Positions 16,078 to 25,715 are shown, counted from the stretch's first letter. The stretch is 64,000 nt of DNA from CALESS01 sp041741455 (GCA_041741455.1 JBGSJZ010000018.1:62001-126000); one strand, 5' to 3'. The notes: generated from the letters alone by a model not told the origin. Made by a program: numbers and translations.

Positions 16078-18099
16078 TCAGGGTCGGTTGTACTCATACA
16101 GCCACAACAACGGCTCGCCGCGCGGGGTGTACCACTCCTGCCAGGCGCCGCCGGGGTATTCGGACTGCATGGCGGCCTTATTTTCCTCATGGTTGGGCAG
16201 GAAAGCAAAGAAGATGTGGTCTCCGCTGGGCTTTGGGTTTTCAACGGAACCCCAGGGGTAAAATATGTTGTAATATTGGATCTGCGGCGCCAGGTAGGGC
16301 AGGCTGTTGATGGAGTCATAGCCCATGGCGGGGTAACCCGTGAAAACCAGTTCGGTGCCGGCCGGTTCGCTCTTCAAGCGATCCGCCAGGCGCTGGGCAA
16401 CCTGCCCGTTGAAGCCGGCAAAATCGCTACGCGGGGTGTAATCCAGGAAATAATAACGGGCGTCATCTGCCGCCAGCAGAATTCCCGCCACCAGCAAACC
16501 AGTCGTGACCCAGCGCTGCCGGCTGGGCCACAGACGGGCCAACAGTTCGCCCAGGCGCTGCAGGCTGAAGGCAATCAATAAAGCAATGGCTGGGGCAGCT
16601 GCCACATAGCGCTGAGCAGCGGGAGTGCTTTCGCTCAGGCCACCGGTGATGCCGAACCAAAACAACCAGATCACCAGCAATTGGCTGCGGTTGTCCTTCA
16701 GTCGCAGCAACATTAAAACTAATCCGAGCAGGAACACGATGCCTGGCAGGGTGCGCAATAATGGAACACCAGGAGTGTACCAGGCATTTAGCGGAGTTTC
16801 TACGTAGCCCAACATACCCCGCCAGATTTGTTGCAGAAGTATCAGTGCTGGCATTTTTCCTGTTTCAACTGCAGTAACTGTCAGCCAGCTGCCCATAATG
16901 GTGACTCGGTTCAAGGGTGCGAAGAATTCGCTTGGGTACTTCAGATAAAACCAGGCCAACGGCAAGACAACGATCAAGGCTATCCAGAGCATGAGTAGCA
17001 GCCCGGGGATGGCCCGGCGCAAGCGCTTGAAATCAAATAGCCCGGCAATCACCACCCAGGCGGCAATCACCAGCAGCAGGGTGCGGCCGGTGGTGTAGAA
17101 ATACTGCGCCAGGCCGATCGCCAGGCCGGCTAGCAGATAACCCGCCCGTTTCTCCCGCTGCCAGCCCACCCACAGGGCGCCAATCGCCAGGGTGAAAAAC
17201 ACACCGTCCCAGATGTTATTGAGACCCACCCGGCTGAAATGGTTGTGAAAGTGAAACCCGGCCAGGAAGATGGCGGCCATCAAACCGGTCAGGTGGCCGA
17301 ACATCGAACGACCCACAAAATACACCCCGGCCACGGTCAGGGAGCCGCCCAGGGCGGCCAGTAGGCGCAGGGCTTGCGTGGTCTGCCCGAAGATGGCGAT
17401 GGAGATGGATTGCAGGAAGTTGTGGAAAGAGGGGAACGAGAACCAGGCGGTGACGAACAGGTTGTCGATCTGGCCGCGCAGCATGTTGACCGCGGTCAGG
17501 CCGGAACTGGCTTCGTCTCCGGAAAGGACGATTGGGATATTGGCGGTGTTGATGGAGCGTAACAGCAGGGCACCGGCGAAGATCGCCAGCCCGGTAATGA
17601 TTGCCTTACGTGAAATGGGTTGACGTGGGGTCAGAAACTCCCATCCGCCATAAACAGCCAGTAGAATACCCACGCCCCAGCAGATGAGGGCAGCCTGCGG
17701 GCTGAACATGCGAAACCAAAAGCCAGCTGCAACACTGGTCAGGATGCTGAACAACAGGCTGAAGAGCAGGCTGAAAAACTGACCGGAGGTGATGCCCAGG
17801 CGGGAAGCCAAAGCCTGGACGGAAAACTCCAACCATTTCGGAAGATGGCCTTTATCAATTGACCATATGCCGAGGAAAAAGAACGCCAGGTTAAGAAGGA
17901 TCATCAATAAGGGAATGAGGCGGAACTCGCGCGGGATATCCGCCCGGATGATCTGGCTGACCACCAACACCGCCACACTGCCCAGGATCAGGACCACCTC
18001 CGGGCGGGCACCGCCGGAACGAATGGCAGCTTCAGGGGCGCGCAGGCTGTGGCTGAGATGACTGAAAAAACGGCGGATAGGGCGTGGAGCAGGATTCAT
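16078..18099 (-). CDS. Polytopic glycosyltransferase, ArnT/PMT (GT39-like) family
   Basis: A 673-residue membrane protein with about twelve hydrophobic helices and a C-terminal periplasmic-type domain from roughly residue 520. The first long loop has VLSGDEASSGLTAVNMLRG near residue 192; in this family the acidic pair there binds the lipid-linked sugar donor. Such enzymes move a sugar from a polyprenyl phosphate to a protein or lipid outside the membrane. The donor and acceptor are not known. It ends 8 bases from the convergent PIN gene and has no obvious operon partner. Confidence 0.8.
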   Translation of the reverse strand: MNPAPRPIRRFFSHLSHSLRAPEAAIRSGGARPEVVLILGSVAVLVVSQIIRADIPREFRLIPLLMILLNLAFFFLGIWSIDKGHLPKWLEFSVQALASRLGITSGQFFSLLFSLLFSILTSVAAGFWFRMFSPQAALICWGVGILLAVYGGWEFLTPRQPISRKAIITGLAIFAGALLLRSINTANIPIVLSGDEASSGLTAVNMLRGQIDNLFVTAWFSFPSFHNFLQSISIAIFGQTTQALRLLAALGGSLTVAGVYFVGRSMFGHLTGLMAAIFLAGFHFHNHFSRVGLNNIWDGVFFTLAIGALWVGWQREKRAGYLLAGLAIGLAQYFYTTGRTLLLVIAAWVVIAGLFDFKRLRRAIPGLLLMLWIALIVVLPLAWFYLKYPSEFFAPLNRVTIMGSWLTVTAVETGKMPALILLQQIWRGMLGYVETPLNAWYTPGVPLLRTLPGIVFLLGLVLMLLRLKDNRSQLLVIWLFWFGITGGLSESTPAAQRYVAAAPAIALLIAFSLQRLGELLARLWPSRQRWVTTGLLVAGILLAADDARYYFLDYTPRSDFAGFNGQVAQRLADRLKSEPAGTELVFTGYPAMGYDSINSLPYLAPQIQYYNIFYPWGSVENPKPSGDHIFFAFLPNHEENKAAMQSEYPGGAWQEWYTPRGEPLLWLYEYNRP

Positions 18100-18408
18100 A
18101 TTTACACTTTAATGTCAGTTCGGGATAAGGCACATATGGGAATTCGTCAATGCAAGTCCTGTCTGGGCAGAAGCAATTTGCTAATCACGGTTGGAAATCG
18201 CGCCAAGAACGAGATGGTTCTATTGCTCTGGATCTCACAATGACCCTACTGCATTATCCAGTTTACACTTATTTTCGTTTGTTGAGTTTTCAAAGACTTT
18301 ACAAATAAGTGATGTTGAATAAGAGCAGTAGGAGTTAATTGTAATCGAAAAAATTAAACCATAATGCAGGAAGGTTTCAATTCCCCCGTATGATCATTCA
18401 CCGCGATA
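18100..18408. other. Intergenic, nothing recognised
   Basis: This 309-base AT-rich space lies upstream of the glycosyltransferase and after the small membrane gene. I see no strong terminator, repeat or credible coding frame. Promoter elements for the glycosyltransferase must be in the part nearest 18100 but none stands out. Confidence 0.5.
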
Positions 18409-18624
18409 TCACTGATAGGAATATTTTTTCTCCCGGAAACATGACGGCGTCACATGTTTTACCACCATAACCACCAACTCAATCTCGTGGATCATTTTCC
18501 TCATTACTTCTGAAATATCAGTCCGCAAATCAACCAACACCCTTCGTTTCCAAAAAAAGATGATGATGTTAAAACTCAATAAAATTACTCCAATTATCCC
18601 CGGGAGCAATTTATGTTTTAACAT
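18409..18624 (-). CDS. Small single-helix membrane protein, unknown
   Basis: A 71-residue protein with a short basic start, one membrane helix at about residues 7-25 (GIIGVILLSFNIIIFFW) and a charged C-terminal tail. The longer open frame to 18789 overlaps the next gene, while AAAGGGAGA four bases before the ATG at 18624 supports this start. It lies 34 bases after the signal-anchored protein gene and is probably in one transcript with it. There is no recognisable domain. Confidence 0.6.
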   Translation of the reverse strand: MLKHKLLPGIIGVILLSFNIIIFFWKRRVLVDLRTDISEVMRKMIHEIELVVMVVKHVTPSCFREKKYSYQ

Positions 18625-18658
18625 TAAGTCTCCCTTTTGTGAACATTCCCTCTGTTTA

Positions 18659-19255
18659 TTAAGGTTGGTTATCTGTTGGTGAATATGTTGAAGGAACAGG
18701 ATAAGGGAATTGAGATAAATTTTCTTGCGAAGCGCTTTCATCGACAGGATAAGGGACAGGCGTGTTGAAAGGAGTTGTAGGCCAGTCAAGAGGGTCCGGC
18801 GGCTGATGTCCCATCATGAATGCCGGCGGAGCCGAACCGATAATGACGTCTCCCGGCTTAAGGTTGATGAAACGATCAAAATCTACGTCTACCCCGGCCA
18901 GAAATCGATCGTATGATCCATCACATCGAAACACAAGAATTTCCGATTTTTGTTCCATTGGCAATTCAGGACTCAAATCAAAAATATTTGTGAAAACTCG
19001 CAGGGTCACCGTCGGCCAGGGATGATCTTCAACTGATCCATAGCGGTTTGGGGTTGGTGTCGGGTTGCTGTCGGATGTGTTTGCGAAAGGAAGGGGAACG
19101 CAATGGGATGGCCGGGTGGGAGAAGGTGCCATTTGAAAATTTAGTAACGATGGAGCTTGAAGGTTATCATTTGCGGTTACAACCAGTGCTACCAGTAATA
19201 AAATAACAATCATCGCAAGCACAACGATTTTGGAAATGCGTGAAAAGGAATTCAT
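18659..19255 (-). CDS. Signal-anchored extracytoplasmic protein, unknown
   Basis: A 198-residue protein with an N-terminal hydrophobic segment at residues 8-27 that could be a signal peptide or anchor. The exported part is Pro/Thr/Ser-rich at both ends (for example SNPTPTPNRYG) with a small beta-type core around residues 80-145 (TLRVFTNIF, EILVFRCDGSYDRFLAGVDVDFD). The ATG at 19255 is chosen because GGAAGGA lies 6 bases upstream; the frame to 19297 has no such site. Function unknown. Confidence 0.65.
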   Translation of the reverse strand: MNSFSRISKIVVLAMIVILLLVALVVTANDNLQAPSLLNFQMAPSPTRPSHCVPLPFANTSDSNPTPTPNRYGSVEDHPWPTVTLRVFTNIFDLSPELPMEQKSEILVFRCDGSYDRFLAGVDVDFDRFINLKPGDVIIGSAPPAFMMGHQPPDPLDWPTTPFNTPVPYPVDESASQENLSQFPYPVPSTYSPTDNQP

Positions 19256-19471
19256 TGGTATTCCTTCCCAACTGTAAATCACTCTACGAAACTTCATTTT
19301 CTTATTGCCTCATATACCATATCACAAACCAGGCTAAGGTTCAAGCCATGTTTGTCCCTCTACCGAGGCCTTGTCCTTAAATCGGGCGGTTTTTTATGGT
19401 ATTTTTCCAGTTTTTAGTGTATGCTTAACGAGTAGGCTGGATAAGCCTATCCGATAATTGCAGGAGGCCAC

Positions 19472-20029
19472 ATGATAAAGGAACTCATTAAAGACGCTGA
19501 AAACCGGATGAAGGGTGCACTGTTAGCCTTGGAAGACGATCTTGTGACCATTCGTACAGGGCGCGCCAGCCCGGCTTTGATTGAAAAATTACAGATTGAA
19601 TACTATGGCATGCCGACCAACCTGATGCAACTGGCCACCATTTCCGTGCCGGAGCCACGCATCCTGATGATCCGTCCGTTTGATCCAACTACCCTTAAGG
19701 CGATTGAGCGAGGCATCCTGGCTTCCGACCTGGGATTAACTCCCAATAACGACGGTAAAGTTATCCGGCTCAACATCCCGGCCCTGACCGAGGACCGCCG
19801 GCGCGACCTGGTCAAGGTGGTGCATCACCGCCTGGAGGAGGCCCGCGTTGCCATCCGCAATGTGCGCCGGGATTTGATAAAAGACCTGCGTGATTTTGAA
19901 AAAGAAAAGATGATCTCGGAAGATGATCTGGAACTTGGGGAAGAAGAACTGCAGAAGCTGACCGATAAAATGATCCAACAGATCGATGTCATCGGCGAGC
20001 ACAAGCAAAAAGAAATCATGGAAGTTTGA
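19472..20029 (+). CDS. frr: Ribosome recycling factor
   Basis: A 185-residue protein matching RRF over its full length. The conserved opening is ENRMKGALLALEDDLVTIRTGRASPALIEKL, then YYGMPTNLMQLA and a C-terminal LRDFEKEKMISEDD helix. With EF-G it splits post-termination ribosomes. GCAGGAGG sits directly upstream of the ATG. It heads an frr-uppS-cdsA group that is widely conserved in bacteria, linking translation to envelope lipid synthesis. Confidence 0.98.
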   Translation: MIKELIKDAENRMKGALLALEDDLVTIRTGRASPALIEKLQIEYYGMPTNLMQLATISVPEPRILMIRPFDPTTLKAIERGILASDLGLTPNNDGKVIRLNIPALTEDRRRDLVKVVHHRLEEARVAIRNVRRDLIKDLRDFEKEKMISEDDLELGEEELQKLTDKMIQQIDVIGEHKQKEIMEV

Positions 20030-20039
20030 TTTAGCCCGC

Positions 20040-20768
20040 ATGAGCGATCCTGCCGGTCTCGAGCCCCTTACGAAAATTCCGACGCATGTGGCCATCATCA
20101 TGGATGGCAATGGGCGTTGGGCGAATGCGCGCGGCCTGCCGCGCCTGGCCGGGCATCGCGCCGGAACGGAAAACCTGCGCCGGGTCATCCGCGCCTGTGT
20201 TGAGTTTGGCGTGCAATACCTGACCATCTATGCCTTCTCCACCGAAAACTGGGGCCGACCCAAGGAAGAGGTGGATGGCTTGCTGATGTTGATGGAGAAC
20301 GTGATTGACAATGAGCTGGCAGAACTCAATGCCGAGGGTGTCCAAATCCGGCACATTGGTCACATGGATCGTTTTACCCCGGCCCTGCGGGCCAAGGTGG
20401 AACATTCCATTGAAATAACCAAAAACAATGACCGGCTGATTCTTTGTTTGGCCTTTAATTATGGCGGGCGGGATGAGATCGTCTGCGCCATCCGCAGCAT
20501 TATCAGAGCGGGCATCCCGGCGGAAGAGGTAACCCAGGAACTGGTAAGCCAGTATCTGTTCACCGCAGGCGTGCCGGATCCGGATATGATCATCCGCACC
20601 AGTGGTGAACTACGCATCAGTAATTTTCTGATTTGGCAAGGGGCGTATGCTGAATGGTATGTTACGCCCACTTACTGGCCAGAATTTGACCGAGAGGAAC
20701 TTTACAAAGCATTGCAAGCTTATGCCCAGCGCGACCGGCGGTTTGGTCGTATTTCATCGGAACCCTAG
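20040..20768 (+). CDS. uppS: Isoprenyl transferase (undecaprenyl diphosphate synthase)
   Basis: A 242-residue cis-prenyltransferase that builds the C55 carrier lipid for cell-envelope polymers from FPP and IPP. Motifs: HVAIIMDGNGRWA near residue 15 with the catalytic Asp, FGVQYLTIYAFSTENW, FNYGGRDEI and the C-terminal PDPDMIIRTSGELRISNFLIWQ. The ATG at 20040 gives the usual family length. A frame open to 19986 would overlap frr by 44 bases. No clear ribosome site is visible, so translation is probably coupled to frr. Confidence 0.97.
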   Translation: MSDPAGLEPLTKIPTHVAIIMDGNGRWANARGLPRLAGHRAGTENLRRVIRACVEFGVQYLTIYAFSTENWGRPKEEVDGLLMLMENVIDNELAELNAEGVQIRHIGHMDRFTPALRAKVEHSIEITKNNDRLILCLAFNYGGRDEIVCAIRSIIRAGIPAEEVTQELVSQYLFTAGVPDPDMIIRTSGELRISNFLIWQGAYAEWYVTPTYWPEFDREELYKALQAYAQRDRRFGRISSEP

Positions 20769-20774
20769 AGGCGT

Positions 20775-21584
20775 ATGTTCACACAACGGATGTTGACGGT
20801 CATCATTCTGGTGCCCATCCTGGTCCTGGTCATTGTGCTGGGCGGATGGGCGCTCACATTATTTTTATCGGCATTAATGGCAATTGCCGGTTGGGAATTC
20901 TGGCGTCTGTTCAAGACCGGCGGTTATTCCCCGTCACTGGTGCTGCTGGCTGGTGGAACGGCTGCCTTACTGCTTGCCTTTGCCTTCTTCAGCTTTCCGG
21001 GCAGCCAGGCAACCCTGGCTGTGCTGGTATTACTGGCCATGGGACAGAGCGTGTTTGCTTATGAACGAAATCAGACCAGGCAGCCCGCCAGTGATTTTGT
21101 CATCACCCTGGGCGGGATGGTCTATCTGGGATGGCTGGCCATGTACATCATCGCTTTGCGCCGCCTGCCGAATGGGGAATGGTGGATGCTAACGGCTTTG
21201 CCGGCCATCTGGCTGGCGGATGGCGGGGCTTATTTGGTTGGACGCAAAAATGGCAAACACAAAATGGCTCCACGCGTCAGCCCGGGAAAGAGCTGGGAAG
21301 GCTACATTGCAGGTATCCTGTTTGGTGCACTGGGTACGATGGGGTTGGCGTTTTTGTGGGGATTGCGCGCTCCAGAAATTACCCCCCTGCGGGGTTTGCT
21401 GCTGGGTGGAGTGATCAGCGTTCTGGCGCCGTTGGGTGACCTGGGTGAGAGCCTGTTAAAGCGACAATTTGGTGTAAAAGATTCAGGAGTCTTGTTCCCT
21501 GGTCATGGCGGTATGCTCGATCGAGTCGATTCCACGTTGTGGGCGGCCGTGATCGGGTATTTACTGATAACTTTATTGTGGTGA
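20775..21584 (+). CDS. cdsA: Phosphatidate cytidylyltransferase
   Basis: A 269-residue membrane enzyme making CDP-diacylglycerol from phosphatidate and CTP, the branch point to all phospholipids. About seven helices are seen. The family signature is in the last third: GDLGESLLKRQFGVKDSG, then LFPGHGGMLDRVDS. RVSPGKSWEGYIAG near residue 167 is the second conserved block. It starts 6 bases after uppS. Confidence 0.97.
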   Translation: MFTQRMLTVIILVPILVLVIVLGGWALTLFLSALMAIAGWEFWRLFKTGGYSPSLVLLAGGTAALLLAFAFFSFPGSQATLAVLVLLAMGQSVFAYERNQTRQPASDFVITLGGMVYLGWLAMYIIALRRLPNGEWWMLTALPAIWLADGGAYLVGRKNGKHKMAPRVSPGKSWEGYIAGILFGALGTMGLAFLWGLRAPEITPLRGLLLGGVISVLAPLGDLGESLLKRQFGVKDSGVLFPGHGGMLDRVDSTLWAAVIGYLLITLLW

Positions 21585-21636
21585 GTGTAATCGGGATCAT
21601 TCCTTTCGTTAAAACTGACATAAGGGAGGGCGAACG

Positions 21637-22623
21637 ATGACAGATACACGTCCCACACGCAACCTGGCGTTGGACCTGGTACGCGTGACTGAATCGGCTG
21701 CGCTGGCTGCAGGACGTTACATGGGTCGCGGCGATAAGCTTGCTGCTGACAAGGCTGCGGTGGATGGCATGCGCCTGATGCTGAACACTATTCAAATGGA
21801 TGGGGTCGTGATCATCGGGGAAGGCGAAAAGGATGAAGCCCCCATGCTCTTTAATGGCGAGCACCTGGGCACAGGCGAGCTGCCATTGCTGGATATTGCG
21901 GTGGATCCAATTGACGGCACCCGCCCGCTGGCGCATGGAATTGGCAACTCAATTGCAACGGTGGCGCTGGCGCCGCGCGGCACCATGTTCAACCCGGGAC
22001 CGTTTGTCTATATGAATAAAATTGCAGTCGGGCCGCTGGCGCGGGATGTCATCGATATTGAAAAGCCGGTGGAAGATAACTTGCGGGCCATTGCCCGGGC
22101 CAAAGGCGAGCACGTGGAAGATTTGACTGTGGTTATTTTGGACCGGCCGCGCCACGAGGAATTGATCAAAGAGGTGCGACGGGTCGGGGCGCGCATCCGG
22201 CTGATCCCGGATGGGGATGTGGCGGGAGCCTTGATGACATCCATGCCGGAAACCGGGATCGATGTGCTTTTAGGGGTGGGCGGCACACCGGAAGGTGTGT
22301 TGGCAGCGGCTGCTTTGCGTTGTACCGGGGGCAATATTCAGGGAAAAATATTCATCCGCAACGAGGGTGAACGGCGCAGAGCTCTGGAAATGGGGATGGA
22401 TTTTGAAAAAGTCCTGACCCTGGATGATTTGATTTCGTCGGAGGATACTTTCTTTGCAGCCACCGGCATCACCCACGGCGATTTACTGCGCGGTGTGGAC
22501 TACTTTGCGGATGGCGCTCAAACCGATAGCCTGGTGATGCGCGGTCTGACCGGCACCACCCGCCGGATCATCGCCACCCATCGCCTGTCCAAGCTGGGAC
22601 CGCTTTCGAGTATTCCGTATTAA
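21637..22623 (+). CDS. glpX: Fructose-1,6-bisphosphatase, class II (GlpX)
   Basis: A 328-residue enzyme removing phosphate from C1 of fructose 1,6-bisphosphate in gluconeogenesis. The GlpX motifs are present: ADKAAVDGMR, VIIGEGEKDEAPMLF near residue 53, DIAVDPIDGTRPLAHG near 87 and LLGVGGTPEGVLAAAAL near 207. AAGGGAGGGCG upstream of the ATG is a good ribosome site. It follows cdsA by 52 bases and may share its transcript, although the products are unrelated. Confidence 0.96.
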   Translation: MTDTRPTRNLALDLVRVTESAALAAGRYMGRGDKLAADKAAVDGMRLMLNTIQMDGVVIIGEGEKDEAPMLFNGEHLGTGELPLLDIAVDPIDGTRPLAHGIGNSIATVALAPRGTMFNPGPFVYMNKIAVGPLARDVIDIEKPVEDNLRAIARAKGEHVEDLTVVILDRPRHEELIKEVRRVGARIRLIPDGDVAGALMTSMPETGIDVLLGVGGTPEGVLAAAALRCTGGNIQGKIFIRNEGERRRALEMGMDFEKVLTLDDLISSEDTFFAATGITHGDLLRGVDYFADGAQTDSLVMRGLTGTTRRIIATHRLSKLGPLSSIPY

Positions 22624-22652
22624 ATGGTTACGCTTACTTTCCGACTCTGAAA

Positions 22653-22727
22653 CAGTATGGGCGAAGCAGCCGGGAATTAGCAACCCTAGAAAAGATATAC
22701 ATCATTCCGGCCGCTTCACCCTTACTG
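22653..22727. repeat. Inverted-repeat element IR-A, copy 2
   Basis: The left arm from 22653 (CAGTATGGGCGAAGCAGCCG) and the right arm ending at 22727 are inverted near-copies and match the arms of the elements at 8263 and 50922. The middle differs. It begins 30 bases after the glpX stop. Confidence 0.8.
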
Positions 22728-22783
22728 GAGTGATGTGATTTTACGAAAATAAATAAGGTTTTATCTCAGCAAACAAATTTGAT

Positions 22784-22823
22784 AATCATCTCTTCAGGGC
22801 ACTGGGGAGCCTGGATGATTTTT
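22784..22823 (+). promoter_or_regulatory. Terminator-like hairpin just before the thiolase ribosome site
   Basis: AATCATC (22784-22790) pairs with GATGATT (22814-22820), and CAGG with CCTG inside it, with a 4-base bulge. TTTTT follows and then the AGGAGG ribosome site of the thiolase gene. It could be an attenuator or simply the glpX terminator. Confidence 0.4.
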
Positions 22824-22838
22824 AGGAGGAAATGAGAA

Positions 22839-24050
22839 ATGATTGAAGCAGTGATTGTCGATGCTGTCCGCACGCCGATTGGGGCGCTGGGCGGAAACCT
22901 GGCGGCGGTACGGCCAGATGACCTGGCAGCGCACATCATTCGGGCATTGTTGACCAAAACCGGGCTGGATCCGGCGGCGGTGGAGGAAGTGTATTTCGGC
23001 TGCGCCAACCAGGCCGGGGAAGACAACCGCAACGTGGCGCGCATGGCAGCTTTGCTGGCTGGCCTGTCGGTGGAAACGGCTGGGGTGACTTTTAACCGGC
23101 TGTGCGCCAGCGGTCTGACGGCGGTCAACATGGCGGCGCGTGCCATCCGCGCCGGTGAGGGGGAAGTATTTATCGCCGGCGGTGTGGAAAGCATGTCCCG
23201 GGCACCCTATTCTCTACCCAAAGCGGAGAGCGGCTACCCGTTTGGCAACCTGACGGCCTACGATACCGCCCTGGGCTGGCGTTACCCCAACCCACGTATG
23301 ACGGAGCTGTATGGAACCGAAGCGATGGGCGAAACCGCTGAAAACATCGCTGAAGAAACTGGCATCACACGGGAAGCGCAAGATGCCTTTGCTGTAGAAA
23401 GTCACCGGCGGGCGATTGCTGCCCAGGATGCTGGAAAATTTACAGAAGAAATCGTGCCAGTGCCACAGAAGAAGGGTGACCCGCTGCTGGTGGAAAAGGA
23501 TGAGCGTCCGCGCCGGGATACCTCACTGGAATCGCTAGCCCGGTTGAGACCAGCTTTTCGTAAAAATGGCACGGTCACAGCGGGTAATTCGAGCGGGGTG
23601 AACGACGGAGCAGCTGCCCTGCTGGTGATGAGCGCCAGCCGCGCCCTGGCTCTGGGGCTGACACCACTGGTCCGTATTGTTGGTTCGGCTGCGGCCGGCC
23701 TGCCGCCGCGCGTCATGGGCTTGGGTCCGGTGCCAGCGGTGCGTAAATTACTGCACCGCACCGGACGTGAGATCGAAGACCTGAATCTGGTCGAAATCAA
23801 CGAGGCCTTTGCCGTCCAGGCGCTGGCCGTGATGCAGGAGCTGGGTTTGAAGCATGAACAGGTTAATGTCAATGGTGGGGCGGTGGCGCTTGGCCATCCA
23901 CTGGGTTGCTCCGGAGCTAGAATCTTGACCACCCTGCTGCATGAAATGCGCCGAAGGGCACCGGAAATGCCGCGTCCCTTCCACGGGTTGGCAACGTTGT
24001 GCGTAGGGGTTGGCCAGGGTGAAGCGACTTTAATTGAGTGGGTCGATTAG
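22839..24050 (+). CDS. Acetyl-CoA C-acyltransferase (thiolase)
   Basis: A 403-residue thiolase that joins or splits acyl-CoA and acetyl-CoA. The acylated cysteine is Cys89 in NRLCASGLTAVN. The other active-site blocks are EINEAFAVQAL, NGGAVALGHPLGCSG and, near the end, CVGVGQGEATLIEW with the second cysteine. Length and motifs fit both biosynthetic acetoacetyl-CoA thiolase and degradative 3-ketoacyl or 3-oxoadipyl thiolase, and I cannot separate these. The epimerase gene begins on the base after its stop. Confidence 0.93.
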   Translation: MIEAVIVDAVRTPIGALGGNLAAVRPDDLAAHIIRALLTKTGLDPAAVEEVYFGCANQAGEDNRNVARMAALLAGLSVETAGVTFNRLCASGLTAVNMAARAIRAGEGEVFIAGGVESMSRAPYSLPKAESGYPFGNLTAYDTALGWRYPNPRMTELYGTEAMGETAENIAEETGITREAQDAFAVESHRRAIAAQDAGKFTEEIVPVPQKKGDPLLVEKDERPRRDTSLESLARLRPAFRKNGTVTAGNSSGVNDGAAALLVMSASRALALGLTPLVRIVGSAAAGLPPRVMGLGPVPAVRKLLHRTGREIEDLNLVEINEAFAVQALAVMQELGLKHEQVNVNGGAVALGHPLGCSGARILTTLLHEMRRRAPEMPRPFHGLATLCVGVGQGEATLIEWVD

Positions 24051-25061
24051 ATGAAAGTATTGGTCACCGGTTCAACAGGTTTCATCGGCGGGGCGCTATG
24101 CCGGGCGTTGTGCGAGCAGGGGTACCAGGTTGTGGCCTTCCATCGCTCGTCCAGTGCCTTACGTCTGCTGGAAGACCTGCCGGTGGAACATGCCATCGGC
24201 GATCTAACCCAACCCGCCACCATCCAGGCCGCCATGAGCGGAGTGGAAGCCGTTTTCCATGCTGGAGCGTTGTTGGGGACCGGCCAGCCGGGGCGCAGTT
24301 ACGCGGTGACGGTGCAGGGTACGCAGAGCCTATTGCAAGCTGCCCGGGTGGCCGGGGTGCGCCGGGTGGTTCATACCTCTTCGGTGGCAGCGCTGGGAAT
24401 TCCGGAACCCGGCCGGCGCAACGGACGAGGCCTGTTGACCGAAAGCCACTGCTGGAATTACCGCCCGGATTACTGGCCGTACGGTTACGCCAAGTACTTG
24501 GCCGAGCAGGAAGTGCAACGCGCTGTCAGCCTGGGGCAGGATGTTGTGATCGTGAATCCAAGCCTGGTTTATGGCCCTGGAGACATCTACCGGCAGGCCA
24601 ATTCCCCGGTGGTGCAGGTGGCCCGCCAGAAGCTTCCGTTTATCACTGAAGCCGGGGTGAACGTGGTACACCTGCAAGATGTGGTAGCCGGGCACCTGGC
24701 AGCGTTGGAGCGGGGCAAACGCGGTGAGCGCTACATCCTGGGCGGCGAGAACCTGACAATACAGCATTTGGTTGGGATGATGGCGGATCTGGCCGGCGTG
24801 CCAGCCCCGAACCTGGTGTTGCCGCCCAACTTGGTGCGTACCCTCAGCCGGGTGCTGGGGGCGTTTCAATCCTTTTTGCAACTACCGCTGGGCGTCAGTG
24901 AGCTACGCCTGGCCGGCTATTATTTCTATTATGAAACAAGAAAAGCCCAGCGGGAATTGGGATTGGGGCAACCCAGGCCAGCTCGCCAGGCGGTAGAAGA
25001 TGCTTTGAATTGGTTCGCCCAGGCCGGGGCAATGAAATTGAAAACTTCTCGTTCAGCCTGA
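24051..25061 (+). CDS. NAD-dependent epimerase/dehydratase (extended SDR)
   Basis: A 336-residue extended short-chain dehydrogenase. The NAD(P) site is VLVTGSTGFIGG at residues 3-14, and the catalytic Tyr and Lys are in YWPYGYAKYLAEQE near 140. HTSSVAALG and VVIVNPSLVYGPGD are the expected flanking blocks. It resembles dihydroflavonol-reductase-like and hopanoid-associated sugar epimerases, which act on sterol-like, flavonoid or sugar substrates; the substrate here is unknown. It directly abuts the thiolase stop, so it is translationally coupled and may share a lipid or ketone pathway. Confidence 0.87.
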   Translation: MKVLVTGSTGFIGGALCRALCEQGYQVVAFHRSSSALRLLEDLPVEHAIGDLTQPATIQAAMSGVEAVFHAGALLGTGQPGRSYAVTVQGTQSLLQAARVAGVRRVVHTSSVAALGIPEPGRRNGRGLLTESHCWNYRPDYWPYGYAKYLAEQEVQRAVSLGQDVVIVNPSLVYGPGDIYRQANSPVVQVARQKLPFITEAGVNVVHLQDVVAGHLAALERGKRGERYILGGENLTIQHLVGMMADLAGVPAPNLVLPPNLVRTLSRVLGAFQSFLQLPLGVSELRLAGYYFYYETRKAQRELGLGQPRPARQAVEDALNWFAQAGAMKLKTSRSA

Positions 25062-25075
25062 GGGGTGGAACTGGA

Positions 25076-25645
25076 TCAGCTTTTGTCGACAATCACCCAA
25101 ACTGTTGGACCATCCGTTTGCACCTGGATTTGAGCCCCGGGTTGGTTATACAGAAGTTGAATTTCTGGCCCGGAGAGAAAATGGCTGCGCATCAGGGCCA
25201 GCTTTTCTGCAAGAGCGATGAATTTAACCCTGACTGAGTGGATGTTGGGTTCTTCAATAATAAGGCGGCCGCCTGGTTTGAGAATTCTCCATAGATCGGC
25301 TGTGGTCTTAGCTTGATTTGCCACATGGTGCAGGGCATCCACCATCATGATTCGATCGAACGTATCACTGGCAAAAGGTGTATGTTCCGTGAATGAACAG
25401 ACAGGTTTCAGTCCATCCTTTGTGCCAGCTTCTCTCAGCATCAGGGTCGATTCATCGGCAACCACGATCAGGGCAGCCCGGCTGCTCAAAAATTGAGCTA
25501 ATCGGCCTGTGCCGCCCCCGGCATCTAAAACTATCTCATTGCCGGACAGTCTCAACAACTCCAGAATTTTTTCCGGGACTCTAGGCGGGATGAAACGCTC
25601 GTAAAAAGGGGCCAGAATTCCGAAATGATCAAATTTGAGCTTCAA
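25076..25645 (-). CDS. Class I SAM-dependent methyltransferase
   Basis: A 189-residue methyltransferase with the SAM-binding glycine loop VLDAGGGTGRLAQFL near residue 40, the acidic residue ending strand 2 in VVADES, and post-II/III blocks FDRIMMVDALHHV and LKPGGRLIIEEP. It belongs with UbiE-like small-molecule methyltransferases; the acceptor is unknown. The start is TTG at 25645 with GGAGG eight bases before it. It lies 70 bases downstream of thrS on the same strand and could be read from the thrS transcript. Confidence 0.87.
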   Translation of the reverse strand: MKLKFDHFGILAPFYERFIPPRVPEKILELLRLSGNEIVLDAGGGTGRLAQFLSSRAALIVVADESTLMLREAGTKDGLKPVCSFTEHTPFASDTFDRIMMVDALHHVANQAKTTADLWRILKPGGRLIIEEPNIHSVRVKFIALAEKLALMRSHFLSGPEIQLLYNQPGAQIQVQTDGPTVWVIVDKS

Positions 25646-25715
25646 ATGCTTAGCCTCCGATCGAAGCTTGGTGAAAGTCTGAATTTTCGCTGATTGCTAA
25701 TGCAATCTGTTCTCA

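Noticed and set aside
22653..22727. Simple transcription terminator of glpX
   Set aside because: The arms are long and shared with two other intergenic sites, and no T-run follows. It is better described as a repeat element.
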